DNA from: Flavobacterium tistrianum
GTDB lineage: Bacteria; Bacteroidota; Bacteroidia; Flavobacteriales; Flavobacteriaceae
Assembly: GCF_003254545.1 (NCBI RefSeq)
Contig: NZ_QJRH01000067.1
Span: forward strand, 1-64,000
Direction of reading: 5' to 3'
DNA: 64,000 nucleotides
Below the pieces are notes generated by a model, which made no database searches, was not told the DNA's origin, and saw nothing but the letters and a program-made list of their open reading frames with translations. Positions within the stretch are counted from its first letter, which is position 1, and the number at the start of each line of letters is the position of its first letter. Made by a program: the position numbers and the translations under genes. This document shows positions 17,747-26,447 of the stretch, one piece after another.

Positions 17747-18709
17747 CTATAAAAGCCTTTGCTTGTTGATTTCCAATAATTTCAGTACGTTGGTTTTTAG
17801 TATTTCTGGTTCCAGAATTTCTGCATAATCTCCAAACATCAAAAACCATCTCGGAAAAGCGTTATTAATATCTCTTGACATAAAAGTCATTTCGATTTTT
17901 TCATCATCTACATCTTTTTGCGAAATAAAGCCATGATATTTTCTTTCGGTTGCTAAATATCTCGCTATTTTTCGGTCAATTAAAAGACGAACTTTTGTTG
18001 TTGGATGCGTTTCTGTTTTGGTTAAATAGGTTTCCAAAGCGTCATGATCGATTGTAAAATCAACATCTGTTTTTTTAATTCCCTGAATTCTGTCGGTTCT
18101 AAACTGTCGGTAATCTTTTCGAAGATGGCAATATCCCAGAAAATACCAATTGTTATTGTCATGAAAAACTCCTACCGGTTCAAGATTACGTTCTGTAGTT
18201 TCATCTTTTTCAAAAGTTTTGTAGGTCAGGAGAATTTGTTTTTTCTCTGCAATTCCTTCAAATAGAACTGCCAAAGTATTGGGCGAATTATCATTAAACA
18301 TCGGTTCTGCATCTTGCATGACAATTCTAGATTCGATATTCGAAAGATAATCTTTGTCGTTACTTCTTAAAACTGCTTTCAGTTTATACATCGCCGACGC
18401 ATAATGTGTTCCCAAAGATGGATCGGTAAATTTTTGCATTAGTTTCTCGGCAGCAATAAAACTGCTCACTTCTTCACGTGTAAACATAACTGGTGGAAGA
18501 CGATAACCATCCATCAACGCGTAACCAACTCCAGCTTCACTATAAATAGGAACACCAGACGCTTCAAGAGTTCTGATATCTCGATAAATTGTTCTTAAAC
18601 TGCATTCAAAACGATCGGCCAATTCTTGTGCTTTTACAATTTTTTTAGATTGCAATTGAATAAGAATGGCTACAATTCTGTCAAATCGTTTTGGAGTTTC
18701 GTCGAGCAT
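17747..18709 (-). CDS. YafY-type WYL-domain transcriptional regulator
   Basis: A 320-residue regulator. The N-terminal winged helix (about residues 8-62) carries KRFDRIVAILIQLQSKK and the DeoR-like CSLRTIYRDIRTLEASG recognition region. A WYL domain spans ~140-215, with VGVFHDNNNWYFLGYCHLR (W-Y-L core) and FRTDRIQGIK, followed by a WCX C-terminal extension (~240-315). WYL proteins sense ligands such as nucleic acids or nucleotides and control stress or metabolic genes. Neighbours give no firm target; the two DinB genes converge on it. A decamer repeat array lies immediately upstream of its start. Confidence 0.92.
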   Translation of the reverse strand: MLDETPKRFDRIVAILIQLQSKKIVKAQELADRFECSLRTIYRDIRTLEASGVPIYSEAGVGYALMDGYRLPPVMFTREEVSSFIAAEKLMQKFTDPSLGTHYASAMYKLKAVLRSNDKDYLSNIESRIVMQDAEPMFNDNSPNTLAVLFEGIAEKKQILLTYKTFEKDETTERNLEPVGVFHDNNNWYFLGYCHLRKDYRQFRTDRIQGIKKTDVDFTIDHDALETYLTKTETHPTTKVRLLIDRKIARYLATERKYHGFISQKDVDDEKIEMTFMSRDINNAFPRWFLMFGDYAEILEPEILKTNVLKLLEINKQRLL

Positions 18710-18716
18710 TTTTTTT

Positions 18717-18751
18717 AAGATTCTAAGGTTCTGAGTTGCTGAGATTCTAAG
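18717..18751. repeat. Decamer tandem repeat (CTTAGNAYCT family)
   Basis: About 3.5 imperfect 10-bp units directly upstream of the WYL regulator start (18709), similar to arrays at 16471, 55752 and 55861. Confidence 0.65.
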
Positions 18752-18825
18752 CTTTTGTAGAGATTCAAAGATACAGTTTTTGGTATTTTTTTAAATATTT
18801 TTTAATTATTAAAATATGAAAAGGT

Positions 18826-18833
18826 ACTTTTGA
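18826..18833 (+). promoter_or_regulatory. -7 element upstream of the CxxC membrane protein gene
   Basis: TACTTTTG matches TAnnTTTG. It overlaps an alternative TTG start at 18830, which argues for the downstream ATG at 18875 as the real start. Confidence 0.45.
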
Positions 18834-18874
18834 AAGGTAATATAGAAACATTATTAAATTATAAAATATCTTAT

Positions 18875-19369
18875 ATGATTGATAACTACACTTTCAATGA
18901 ATATGAAAAAAGATTTGAACCAAAAGAAACCACATGTGCATATTGCGAAGAATCGCAAATAAAAAACATGAAAGATACTCACTTTGTAGCACTTTATGTT
19001 ACTAACGACCGTACTAATCTTATTGTGTATAGATCCGTAAAATATTCAAAATTATTAATTGGGATTCCAAGATGTGCATCGTGCAAAGAAATTCATGATA
19101 AATATGTGAGTAAATCCAGATTAATAACATGCATGATAGTTCCACTTTTATTGGGACTTTTGTTTTATTATATTTCGACTTTAGGCGTGTTTCTTTTCAT
19201 AGCAGGTTTTTTTTCCATTCTTTTTGGGGGATTTTATGGATCACATAAACTCACTCATTTTTTTGTAGCAAAAGAGAATATTTATAATTTACATGATGGT
19301 ACTGAAAATGATAGATTTATTCAGAATCTAATTTTGGATGGATGGTCTCTAAATCAGCCATCAGCATAA
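18875..19369 (+). CDS. Zinc-ribbon-like membrane protein, unknown function
   Basis: The start is taken as ATG 18875 because the in-frame TTG at 18830 lies inside a probable -7 element; the protein is then 164 residues. Two CxxC pairs (CAYC near residue 15 and CASC near residue 67) could bind one zinc in a cytosolic N-terminal part. Two adjacent hydrophobic segments (about 80-102 and 105-122) form a hairpin in the membrane, followed by a polar tail ending in DGWSLNQPSA. I do not recognise the family. A terminator separates it from the Lgt-like operon, so functional linkage to that unit is uncertain. Confidence 0.6.
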   Translation: MIDNYTFNEYEKRFEPKETTCAYCEESQIKNMKDTHFVALYVTNDRTNLIVYRSVKYSKLLIGIPRCASCKEIHDKYVSKSRLITCMIVPLLLGLLFYYISTLGVFLFIAGFFSILFGGFYGSHKLTHFFVAKENIYNLHDGTENDRFIQNLILDGWSLNQPSA

Positions 19370-19393
19370 TAAAACCAAAATTTATTGGAATAA

Positions 19394-19422
19394 AAAAGCT
19401 GTTCCAAATTGAAACAGCTTTT
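19394..19422 (+). terminator. Rho-independent terminator
   Basis: Stem AAAAGCTGTT (19394-19403) / AACAGCTTTT (19413-19422) follows the CxxC membrane protein gene, with a weak T-rich tail. Confidence 0.75.
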
Positions 19423-19498
19423 ACTTTATAAGTCAGAATGAGTTTAAACATTTTTTTGCATTTTTACAGAATTATAGTGTTAAATTTTAGAATATAGA

Positions 19499-20242
19499 AT
19501 GAAACTTCCTTTTGAGCCAGTTATTTTTGGTTATGAAATTAATATCCATTTAGTTTTAGAATATGTGGCATTTTTTTTAGGATATAAATATTATGTTTTT
19601 TTGAGAAAAAGAACCAATGATACTATTGTTTCTTCCAACAGATTGTCAATTATATTGGGTGCTGCAATTGGAGCTTTTTTAGGCTCTAGAATTATGGGTT
19701 TTCTGGAAAATCCTATTTTTCATTCTGATGCAAAAGCAATTTTAGACCTTTTCAATGCGAAGACCATTATGGGAGGATTGTTTGGCGGACTTTTGGGTGT
19801 TGAAATTGCAAAGAAAATCATTGGCGAAAAAGAGTCATCAGGTGATTTATTTACTTTTCCGATTATTCTAGGAATTTTTATAGGGAGAATCGGTTGTTTT
19901 TTATCTGGAACTAATGAGTTTACGTATGGAAAAAAAACGACTTTTTTTATGGGAATGAATCTTGGAGATAACGTTATGCGGCATCCAATTGCCTTATACG
20001 AATTACTTTTTCTGATTATTTTGTTTTATGTTTTGAAGAAACTAAAAACAAAAAATCTTAAAAACGGTTTGCTATTTCAATATTTTATGATCGCCTATTT
20101 TGCGTTTCGCTTTTTTGTAGAATTTTTAAAACCAAATTATTTCCTGATTTTTGGAATAAGTTCGATTCAGATTTTATGTTTGATTTGTCTGCTTTATTAT
20201 AACAAAACAATTTTAAATTTATTTGTAAAAAATGCCAGTTAG
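19499..20242 (+). CDS. Divergent Lgt-like (prolipoprotein diacylglyceryl transferase family) membrane protein
   Basis: A 247-residue protein with about seven hydrophobic segments. It keeps Lgt-family landmarks: a GRIGCFLSG motif (R130, the Lgt GRxGNF signature), RHPIALYE (161-168) and FRFFVEFLKP (R204). It departs at residues known to matter in Lgt: the Asn of GRxGNF is Cys133, and the SFHGG loop is replaced by IMGGLFGG, so the His is absent. Lgt transfers diacylglyceryl from phosphatidylglycerol to prolipoprotein Cys; this paralogue may act on a different acceptor or lipid. Its last 11 bases overlap the start of the radical SAM gene, so the two are translationally coupled. Being first in the unit, it sits directly before the Tes-like enzyme. 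Family assignment is fairly sure; activity is unknown. Confidence 0.8.
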   Translation: MKLPFEPVIFGYEINIHLVLEYVAFFLGYKYYVFLRKRTNDTIVSSNRLSIILGAAIGAFLGSRIMGFLENPIFHSDAKAILDLFNAKTIMGGLFGGLLGVEIAKKIIGEKESSGDLFTFPIILGIFIGRIGCFLSGTNEFTYGKKTTFFMGMNLGDNVMRHPIALYELLFLIILFYVLKKLKTKNLKNGLLFQYFMIAYFAFRFFVEFLKPNYFLIFGISSIQILCLICLLYYNKTILNLFVKNAS

Positions 20243-21623
20243 AAAATATACCTATTATGATTTTACATTAAGCCTTTGCCCAGAATGCTTAAAGAGAATT
20301 GATGCCAAAATTGTTTTTGAAGACGAGAATGTCTATATGCTTAAAAGATGTCCAGAACACGGAAGTTCTAAGGTTTTGATTGCCGACGATATTCAATATT
20401 ACAAGAATATCCGAAACTACAATAAACCATCCGAGATGCCGTATACTTTTAATACAAAAACCCATTACGGATGTCCGTACGATTGTGGTTTATGCCCAGA
20501 TCATGAACAGCATTCTTGCCTTACAGTTGTTGAGGTTACAGATCGTTGCAATCTGACGTGTCCAACTTGTTATGCAGGTTCATCACCTAGTTATGGCAGG
20601 CACAGAACTCTCGAAGAAATAAAAGCAATGCTCGATACGGTTGTTAAAAATGAAAAAGAACCAGACGTAGTGCAGATTAGTGGAGGTGAACCAACCATAC
20701 ATCCCGAATTTTTTGAAATTTTGGATTATGCAAAATCAATTCCGATAAAGCATTTGATGCTAAACACAAACGGAATTAAAATTGCAAAAGACAAAGAATT
20801 TGTTCAGCGACTAAAAAGCTATTCTCCAGACTTTGAAATTTATCTTCAATTTGATTCTTTTGAAGATAGTGTATTACAGGAATTGCGCGGAGCCGATTTA
20901 AGCGAAATACGAAAACAAGCTTTAGAAAATCTAAATGAAGTTAATTTATCTACCACTTTGGTTGTTACGCTTCAAAAAGGATTAAACGATCATGAAATAG
21001 GTAAAATTATTGAGTTTGCCTTAAAGCAAAAATGCGTTCGAGGAGTTACATTTCAGCCGACTCAAATTGCTGGCCGATTGGAGAATTTTAACTTAGAAAC
21101 CGATCGAATGACATTAACAGAAGTGAGAAGAAAAATTCTGGAGCAAACCAATGTTTTTAATTCAGATGATTTACTTCCAGTTCCTTGTAATCCCGATGCT
21201 TTAGTTATGGGTTATGCTTTGAAACTAGGAGACGAAGTTTTTCCACTGACACGATATATTAATCCGAACGATTTATTGGACAATAGTAAAAACACAATTA
21301 TTTACGAGCAAGATGAAGTACTTCGTGGCAAAATGATAGACTTGTTTAGTACGGGAAATTCTGTAGAAGTTGCACAGGAAAATCTGAAATCTATATTATG
21401 TTGTCTTCCTAATATTGATGCGCCAGAACTAGGTTATGATAACTTGTTTCGAATTATCATCATGCAGTTTATTGATGCCTATAATTTTGATGTGAGAGCA
21501 ATAAAAAAATCATGCGTGCATATTGTCAATAAGGATAATAAAATAATTCCGTTTGAAACAATGAATTTGTTTTACAGAGATGATAAAATAAAAAGACTAG
21601 AAGAATTAAGAACTAATATATAA
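20232..21623 (+). CDS. Radical SAM protein of the tetraether-lipid-synthase (Tes)-like family
   Basis: A 463-residue protein. The N-terminus has a rubredoxin-like or Zn-knuckle region (C16-x2-C19 and C40-P-E-H43). A second Cys set follows in YGCPYDCGLCPDHEQHSC (C81, C85, C88, C96), then the radical SAM motif C106-x3-C110-x2-C113 (DRCNLTCPTC) and SGGEPT for SAM binding. Further Cys occur late (VPCNPDA, ILCCLPN, KSC), giving sites for auxiliary Fe-S clusters. This order matches the archaeal Tes/MJ0619-type family, which joins lipid tails by C-C bond formation; bacterial members are mostly uncharacterised. It overlaps the Lgt-like gene by 11 bases and is followed after 5 bases by a small membrane-protein gene. 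Inference: it modifies acyl or lipid chains. The exact reaction is not shown by the sequence. Confidence 0.82.
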   Translation: MPVRKYTYYDFTLSLCPECLKRIDAKIVFEDENVYMLKRCPEHGSSKVLIADDIQYYKNIRNYNKPSEMPYTFNTKTHYGCPYDCGLCPDHEQHSCLTVVEVTDRCNLTCPTCYAGSSPSYGRHRTLEEIKAMLDTVVKNEKEPDVVQISGGEPTIHPEFFEILDYAKSIPIKHLMLNTNGIKIAKDKEFVQRLKSYSPDFEIYLQFDSFEDSVLQELRGADLSEIRKQALENLNEVNLSTTLVVTLQKGLNDHEIGKIIEFALKQKCVRGVTFQPTQIAGRLENFNLETDRMTLTEVRRKILEQTNVFNSDDLLPVPCNPDALVMGYALKLGDEVFPLTRYINPNDLLDNSKNTIIYEQDEVLRGKMIDLFSTGNSVEVAQENLKSILCCLPNIDAPELGYDNLFRIIIMQFIDAYNFDVRAIKKSCVHIVNKDNKIIPFETMNLFYRDDKIKRLEELRTNI

Positions 21624-21628
21624 AGCAT

Positions 21629-21826
21629 ATGACAGCACTGGAAGTAGGCAATTTAGGAGGTTTGGTCGCAATTTTTATAGCGATTATGGTGGGGCCGCCA
21701 ATTTTAATGGCAATTACCGGTTTTGCAATAAAGAAAAGCAACCCCAATGGAGCAAAAGTTTGTTTTATTATTGGAGCATTATACTTGCTTATTGGATTAG
21801 GAATATGCGGAACGCTTTTGTCTTAA
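21629..21826 (+). CDS. Small two-helix membrane protein
   Basis: 65 residues with two hydrophobic helices (about 8-31 and 43-63), separated by a short basic, Asn/Pro-containing loop (AIKKSNPNGAK). No family is recognised. It starts 5 bases after the stop of the radical SAM gene and is followed at once by a strong terminator, so it is the third gene of the Lgt-like / radical SAM unit. It could be a membrane anchor or small subunit for the upstream enzymes, but this is inference from position only. Confidence 0.7.
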   Translation: MTALEVGNLGGLVAIFIAIMVGPPILMAITGFAIKKSNPNGAKVCFIIGALYLLIGLGICGTLLS

Positions 21827-21827
21827 G

Positions 21828-21865
21828 AAAAAACCCAAATAAACAGAATTATTTGGGTTTTTTTT
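21828..21865 (+). terminator. Rho-independent terminator of the Lgt-like/radical SAM operon
   Basis: A 15-bp stem (21828-21842 with 21849-21863, core CCCAAATAA / TTATTTGGG) is followed by a long T tract. It may also act for the convergent beta-barrel gene. Confidence 0.92.
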
Positions 21866-21883
21866 GAGCATTTATAAAGTGAA

Positions 21884-22501
21884 TTAAAATCTATACAAAA
21901 CTCCAAATTGTGGCTGGTCGAAAATATTTTCAAATAAGTTGATATTTAATTGAAAAGTATCAGACGATGGACCATTTTCTGGAGAAACACTGTTGTAAGC
22001 CAAAACATTTGCTAAAACAAAAGTAACTGCGATATTTTTGGTTACGAAGTAATTTAGACCAACATTAATATCAGCTGTTAAGCTATTGTCCGTATCGCTT
22101 CCAACTTGTGGTATTTCAGTTTTGTTTCTTCCGTAACCTAAACCAAGTTCAGCATAAGTTTTAAAACGTTTTTTATCTAATTCTAAGAAATAGTAACGAG
22201 CAAAAGCTCCAATTCCGAAAACATTCGTTTTTACTTGAGTTGTTTCCACTTTGTTGCTTGAGTAATTTAGTTTAGCTCCAACAGCAAATTTATCATTTAG
22301 CAAATAGCCAAACTTTGGGCTAAAGCCATAATAGTCTGCGTCTCCGCCTGTACTAATTTTGATTGATCCTTCTAAAAACATATCGCCCTTTTGGAAAGTA
22401 ACGCCTTTTGCAGAATTCATTTCAGAGTCAACCTGGTCTTGTTGAGCATTTGCAAAACAGAATGTGAATAGTGCTAAAATAACAGAAAATTTGGTTTTCA
22501 T
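21884..22501 (-). CDS. Outer membrane beta-barrel protein (OmpA/PF13505-like)
   Basis: A 205-residue protein with a Sec signal peptide (MKTKFSVILALFTFCFANA, cleavage before QQD). Amphipathic strands follow and the sequence ends in aromatic FGVLYRF, as expected for a Bam-inserted barrel. Alternating segments such as YGFSPKFGYLLNDKFAVGA and TYAELGLGYGRN are typical of eight-stranded OmpA/OmpW-like barrels. No C-terminal peptidoglycan-binding domain is present. It is monocistronic, converging on the Lgt-like/radical SAM operon. The specific role is unknown; a structural or small-solute porin function is likely. Confidence 0.85.
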   Translation of the reverse strand: MKTKFSVILALFTFCFANAQQDQVDSEMNSAKGVTFQKGDMFLEGSIKISTGGDADYYGFSPKFGYLLNDKFAVGAKLNYSSNKVETTQVKTNVFGIGAFARYYFLELDKKRFKTYAELGLGYGRNKTEIPQVGSDTDNSLTADINVGLNYFVTKNIAVTFVLANVLAYNSVSPENGPSSDTFQLNINLFENIFDQPQFGVLYRF

Positions 22502-22653
22502 AGTCTTGTAATGTTAAAGTTGTAAGATTAAAAATACATTTTCTGTGTTAAAAAGGCTTTCGATTTGTTCGAATGGGTTAATATTGAATTTTTCGAGTTA
22601 ATAATCTGTCTTATTTGTAAGTTTTGACGTTGTAATTTTTAAACTTAAACAAT

Positions 22654-22684
22654 AAAAAACCCGACAACATAAGTCATCGGGTCT
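22654..22684 (-). terminator. Rho-independent terminator of lepA
   Basis: On the minus strand the arms ACCCGA and TCGGGT pair, with outer and inner extensions, and are followed by TTTTTTATTG. It lies 45 bases after the lepA stop. The remainder of 22502-22728 shows no gene. Confidence 0.8.
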
Positions 22685-22728
22685 AATCTATATTCTTGGT
22701 TCTTTACTCTTTTATCTGAAAAGAAAGT

Positions 22729-24525
22729 CTAGTCATTCAATTTCAAAACAGCCATAAATGCTTCTTGCGGAATTTCAACGTTTCCTACCTGACGCATACG
22801 TTTTTTACCTTTTTTCTGTTTTTCAAGAAGTTTACGCTTACGCGAAATATCTCCACCGTAACATTTTGCAGTAACGTCTTTACGAAGTGCTTTAATAGTT
22901 TCACGAGCGATAATCTTAGCTCCAATTGCAGCTTGAATCGGAATATCAAATTGCTGTCTTGGGATAAGTTCGCGTAGTTTTTCGGTCATTTTTTTACCGA
23001 TGTTGTAAGCATTATCTTCGTGAATCAATGCAGAAAGTGCATCAACAGTTTGTGCATTCAAAAGAACGTCCAATTTAACCAATTTCGAAGTTCTCATTCC
23101 AATAGGAGAGTAATCGAAAGAAGCATAACCTTTAGAAACTGTTTTTAAACGATCATAGAAATCGAATACAATTTCCGCCAATGGCATATCAAAGTTTAAC
23201 TCAACACGTTCTGTTGTTAAATAGGTTTGGTTGGTAATTAAACCACGTTTTTCGATACATAAACTCATTACGTTTCCAACGAAATCAGCTTTTGTAATGA
23301 TTGTTGCTTTAATAAAAGGCTCTTCAACTCTGTCCAATTTTGAAGGCTCTGGTAAATCTGATGGATTGTTTACAACGATTGGAGTTTCCGGATGTTTCTT
23401 AGTATACGCTAAGTACGAAACGTTAGGAACTGTAGTAATTACAGTCATATCGAACTCACGCTCTAAGCGTTCTTGGATAATTTCCATGTGAAGCATTCCT
23501 AAGAATCCGCAACGGAAACCAAATCCTAATGCCGCAGAACTTTCAGGAGTAAACACCAAAGATGCATCATTCAATTGTAATTTTTCCATCGAAGAACGTA
23601 AATCCTCGTAATCTTCAGTATCAACAGGATAAATACCTGCGAATACCATTGGTTTTACATCCTCAAAACCAGCAACCATATTTGTTGTAGGAACTTTTGC
23701 ATCTGTAATTGTATCACCCACTTTTACTTCGCGAGCTTCTTTAATTCCAGAAATCAAATACCCAACATCTCCCGCCGAAACTACATTTTTAGGGACTTGA
23801 TTTAATTTTAAAGTACCAATTTCGTCAGCAAAATATTCATTGTCAGTAGCCATGAATTTAATTTTCTGGCCTTTTTTGATTTCACCATTTACAACTCTAA
23901 AGATTACCTCAATTCCGCGGAAGGGATTGTAAACTGAGTCAAAGATCAAAGCTTGCAACGGTTCTTCCGGATCTCCTTTTGGAGCAGGGATTTTTTCGAT
24001 AATGGCAGCAAGAATGTTTTCTACACCAAAACCAGTTTTTCCTGAAGCATGAATAATATCTTCTAATTTACAACCAAGTAAATCGATAATATCATCACTA
24101 ACTTCTTCAGGGTTTGCACTTGGTAAATCAACTTTGTTTAAAACCGGAATGATTTCCAAGTCATTTTCAAGTGCTAAATATAAGTTTGAAATGGTTTGTG
24201 CTTGAATACTTTGCGCCGCATCAACAATCAACAAAGCTCCTTCGCAGGCAGCGATCGATCTTGAAACCTCGTATGAAAAGTCAACGTGACCAGGAGTATC
24301 AATTAAGTTTAAGATATATTCTTCACCCTTGTATTTGTATTCCATCTGAATGGCATGACTCTTAATGGTAATTCCACGCTCGCGCTCCAAGTCCATGTTG
24401 TCAAGCAATTGCGCTTTTTCTTCACGAGCTGTAACGGTTTGTGTCGCACTTAGTAATCGGTCTGCTAATGTACTCTTACCGTGGTCAATGTGTGCAATAA
24501 TGCAAAAATTACGTATCTTCTTCAT
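22729..24525 (-). CDS. lepA: Elongation factor 4 (LepA)
   Basis: A 598-residue translational GTPase that binds ribosomes and back-translocates or remodels stalled complexes. The G1 loop is at 11-19 (AHIDHGKST), followed by [12 protein letters not shown] (switch I), [12 protein letters not shown] (G3), NKVDLP (G4) and the LepA-specific C-terminal domain with [21 protein letters not shown]. Length and order are standard. A minus-strand TATCTTTG -7 element lies at 24623-24616, giving a leader of about 90 bases. The gene stands alone. Confidence 0.98.
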   Translation of the reverse strand: MKKIRNFCIIAHIDHGKSTLADRLLSATQTVTAREEKAQLLDNMDLERERGITIKSHAIQMEYKYKGEEYILNLIDTPGHVDFSYEVSRSIAACEGALLIVDAAQSIQAQTISNLYLALENDLEIIPVLNKVDLPSANPEEVSDDIIDLLGCKLEDIIHASGKTGFGVENILAAIIEKIPAPKGDPEEPLQALIFDSVYNPFRGIEVIFRVVNGEIKKGQKIKFMATDNEYFADEIGTLKLNQVPKNVVSAGDVGYLISGIKEAREVKVGDTITDAKVPTTNMVAGFEDVKPMVFAGIYPVDTEDYEDLRSSMEKLQLNDASLVFTPESSAALGFGFRCGFLGMLHMEIIQERLEREFDMTVITTVPNVSYLAYTKKHPETPIVVNNPSDLPEPSKLDRVEEPFIKATIITKADFVGNVMSLCIEKRGLITNQTYLTTERVELNFDMPLAEIVFDFYDRLKTVSKGYASFDYSPIGMRTSKLVKLDVLLNAQTVDALSALIHEDNAYNIGKKMTEKLRELIPRQQFDIPIQAAIGAKIIARETIKALRKDVTAKCYGGDISRKRKLLEKQKKGKKRMRQVGNVEIPQEAFMAVLKLND

Positions 24526-24615
24526 TTTAATATATCGGTTCTCTAATCGATTTTAAGTCTTTTTTTGGGAATAATCGGCTTTAAAACAATTGCTTTAAAG
24601 CATGTTATTAAGGCG

Positions 24616-24623
24616 CAAAGATA
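24616..24623 (-). promoter_or_regulatory. -7 element of lepA
   Basis: The minus strand reads TATCTTTG, a match to TAnnTTTG, about 90 bases upstream of the lepA start. Confidence 0.4.
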
Positions 24624-24688
24624 GCGCAAAGTTTTGGATTCTGGAATGGTGTTCTTAGATAGTTGAAAGATGTGAATTAAAATTCACG

Positions 24689-25390
24689 TTAAAATTCAAA
24701 ATTAAATCCTTTTTCAGTTAATTTTTTGTACATCTGATCATCAAATTTAAAAAGTTTGGCCGCTCTATGCGAAACATCTTTTTGTTTTTCATCTAGCTCT
24801 GTCAGGAGTTTCATGTGAAGAATTTTTCGTCTAAAATTTGATTTGTCCAATTCGATTCCAAGAATTTCTTCATATAAATGCATCAGCTGCAACAAAGTAA
24901 ACTTTTCAGGAAGAAGATTAAATCCTATTGGCGCCTGACGCACACGGTTTCGAAGCTGTGATAAACTGAAATTTAAAATTTCATTATGGTCAAAAATCAG
25001 CTCAGGAATTTCATTGATTTTATACCATTTTGCTTCAATAACACGTAAGCTGGCTTTTATATTATAATCTTCCCGATTGACCAAAGTGTAGTAGCCAATA
25101 GTGACAACACGCCTTTCTGGAACACGTTTCGGGTCTGTAAATGCTTTGAGCTGTTCGAGATAAATATTTTCAAGTCCGGTAAGTTCGTGCAAAATACGCT
25201 GTGCGGCATCATCGGCACTTTCCTCCAGCTGAAGCCATCCGCCAAGAAGTCCCCATTTTCCTTTACTTTCTCCTTGGGCATGCTGAACCAAGAGCACTTC
25301 AAGACTCTCTTTATTAAATCCGAAAAAGACACAATCGATTGTGATTCCGTCCACGGCTGGTTTGTGGTGGTTAGTAGTTATTTCTGCCAA
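24689..25390 (-). CDS. NrtR/AraR-like Nudix-fold transcriptional regulator, degenerate Nudix box (copy 2)
   Basis: 233 residues: an N-terminal Nudix fold (about 15-150) and a C-terminal winged-helix region (about 155-230, with RRKILHMKLLTELDEKQ). The Nudix box G51-x5-E57-x7-R65 continues I66-L67-H68-E69-L70, so two of the three catalytic Glu of REUxEE are hydrophobic; hydrolase activity is unlikely. In Bacteroidota, Nudix-fold regulators of this layout (for example the arabinose regulator AraR of Bacteroides thetaiotaomicron) bind sugars or metabolites. Its C-terminal half is close to the gene just upstream on the same strand, 33 bases away, so the pair is a tandem duplication and probably an operon. 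Divergent from a PUL, so it is the likely regulator of that PUL (inference). Confidence 0.85.
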   Translation of the reverse strand: MAEITTNHHKPAVDGITIDCVFFGFNKESLEVLLVQHAQGESKGKWGLLGGWLQLEESADDAAQRILHELTGLENIYLEQLKAFTDPKRVPERRVVTIGYYTLVNREDYNIKASLRVIEAKWYKINEIPELIFDHNEILNFSLSQLRNRVRQAPIGFNLLPEKFTLLQLMHLYEEILGIELDKSNFRRKILHMKLLTELDEKQKDVSHRAAKLFKFDDQMYKKLTEKGFNFEF

Positions 25391-25423
25391 TGTATTCTTG
25401 TCGTTATTAATTTGTATTGAAAA

Positions 25424-26161
25424 TCAGAATTCAAAATTGAATCCCTTTTCAGTTAATTGCTCATAAATTTCAGGATCAAATTTATATAGCTGAGCAGCTC
25501 TGTGCGAAACGTCTTGTTGTTTTTCGTCTAATGCCACCAAAAGTTTCATGTGCAGAATTTTTCGTCTAAAGTTGGGTTTGTCCATTTCAATTCCTAAAAT
25601 TTCTGCATACAATTGCATGAGTTGCAATAAAGTGAATTTTTCAGGAAGCAGATTAAATCCAATTGGTGCTTGACGAACTCTGCTTCGAAGATGTTTTATG
25701 CTGTACGCCAGAATTTCGTTATGATCATAAATCAAATCTGGAATACTGTCTATTTTATACCATTGTGCATCAGAAGCCGTAAAACCAGCCTTAATATTAT
25801 AATCTTCTCTTTTTACAAGAGCATAATAGCCAATTGTAATTACACGTCTCAGTGGGAAACGATCTGGATCTCCAAACGCTTTCAGTTGTTCCAAATATAT
25901 ATTGTCAAGACCTGTAAGTTCATTCAATAAACGATGAGCGGCATTGTCTGTGCTTTCTTTTTTATAAATCCATCCTCCTGGAAGTCCCCATTTTCCTTTA
26001 CTGATACCTTCAGCATGCTGCACCAAAAGCACTTCAAGACTGCCTTTGTCGAAACCAAAAATGACACAGTCAATCGTGATGGCATTCATCGCGCTGTTTT
26101 CATTTTTCTGAGCAGTTTTGTCTTCTACATTTTCAACCATATGTGAGATAAATTTTGACAA
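25424..26161 (-). CDS. NrtR/AraR-like Nudix-fold transcriptional regulator, degenerate Nudix box (copy 1)
   Basis: 245 residues with the same order as its paralogue: a polar N-terminal extension (~1-25), a Nudix fold and a C-terminal winged helix ending TEKGFNFEF. The Nudix box G63-x5-E69-x7-R77 continues L78-L79-N80-E81-L82, again losing two catalytic Glu, which supports a sensing rather than an enzymatic role. RVRQAPIGFNLLPEKFTLLQLM is nearly identical in both copies. It is first in the two-gene minus-strand unit, and its start faces the susC promoter region across about 600 bases, the usual place for a local PUL regulator. The ligand may be a pentose or a related metabolite (inference). 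Confidence 0.86.
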   Translation of the reverse strand: MSKFISHMVENVEDKTAQKNENSAMNAITIDCVIFGFDKGSLEVLLVQHAEGISKGKWGLPGGWIYKKESTDNAAHRLLNELTGLDNIYLEQLKAFGDPDRFPLRRVITIGYYALVKREDYNIKAGFTASDAQWYKIDSIPDLIYDHNEILAYSIKHLRSRVRQAPIGFNLLPEKFTLLQLMQLYAEILGIEMDKPNFRRKILHMKLLVALDEKQQDVSHRAAQLYKFDPEIYEQLTEKGFNFEF

Positions 26162-26414
26162 ATTAAATAAATAAAATCATTATTAGCCTTTTTGAAGGCC
26201 TTATATTTTTTTTAACGAAACAAAAAATTGACAATCAATGGTTTGGAAAATGCTTAAAAAGTTCTCGTTTTTAGATTGTTTTTTAAGTGTCTGAGTGTCA
26301 ATTTTATAAAATGTTGGTTTTTCTATATTTTTTATTTCAATTCTTATTTGGATTTTACAGCATTCATAAAAATGAATTATGATTTATTAGAATCGAAAAA
26401 AAATAACCCTAATA

Positions 26415-26447
26415 TTTTGTTAATACAGAAAATTTGTTTTACACTTG
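26415..26447 (+). promoter_or_regulatory. Candidate PUL promoter
   Basis: A TTTTG at 26415-26419 is followed after 20 bases by TACACTTG (26440-26447), one base from the TAnnTTTG consensus. The spacing fits Bacteroidota -33/-7 promoters. The -7 box overlaps the left arm of the inverted repeat at 26443-26489. Confidence 0.45.
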
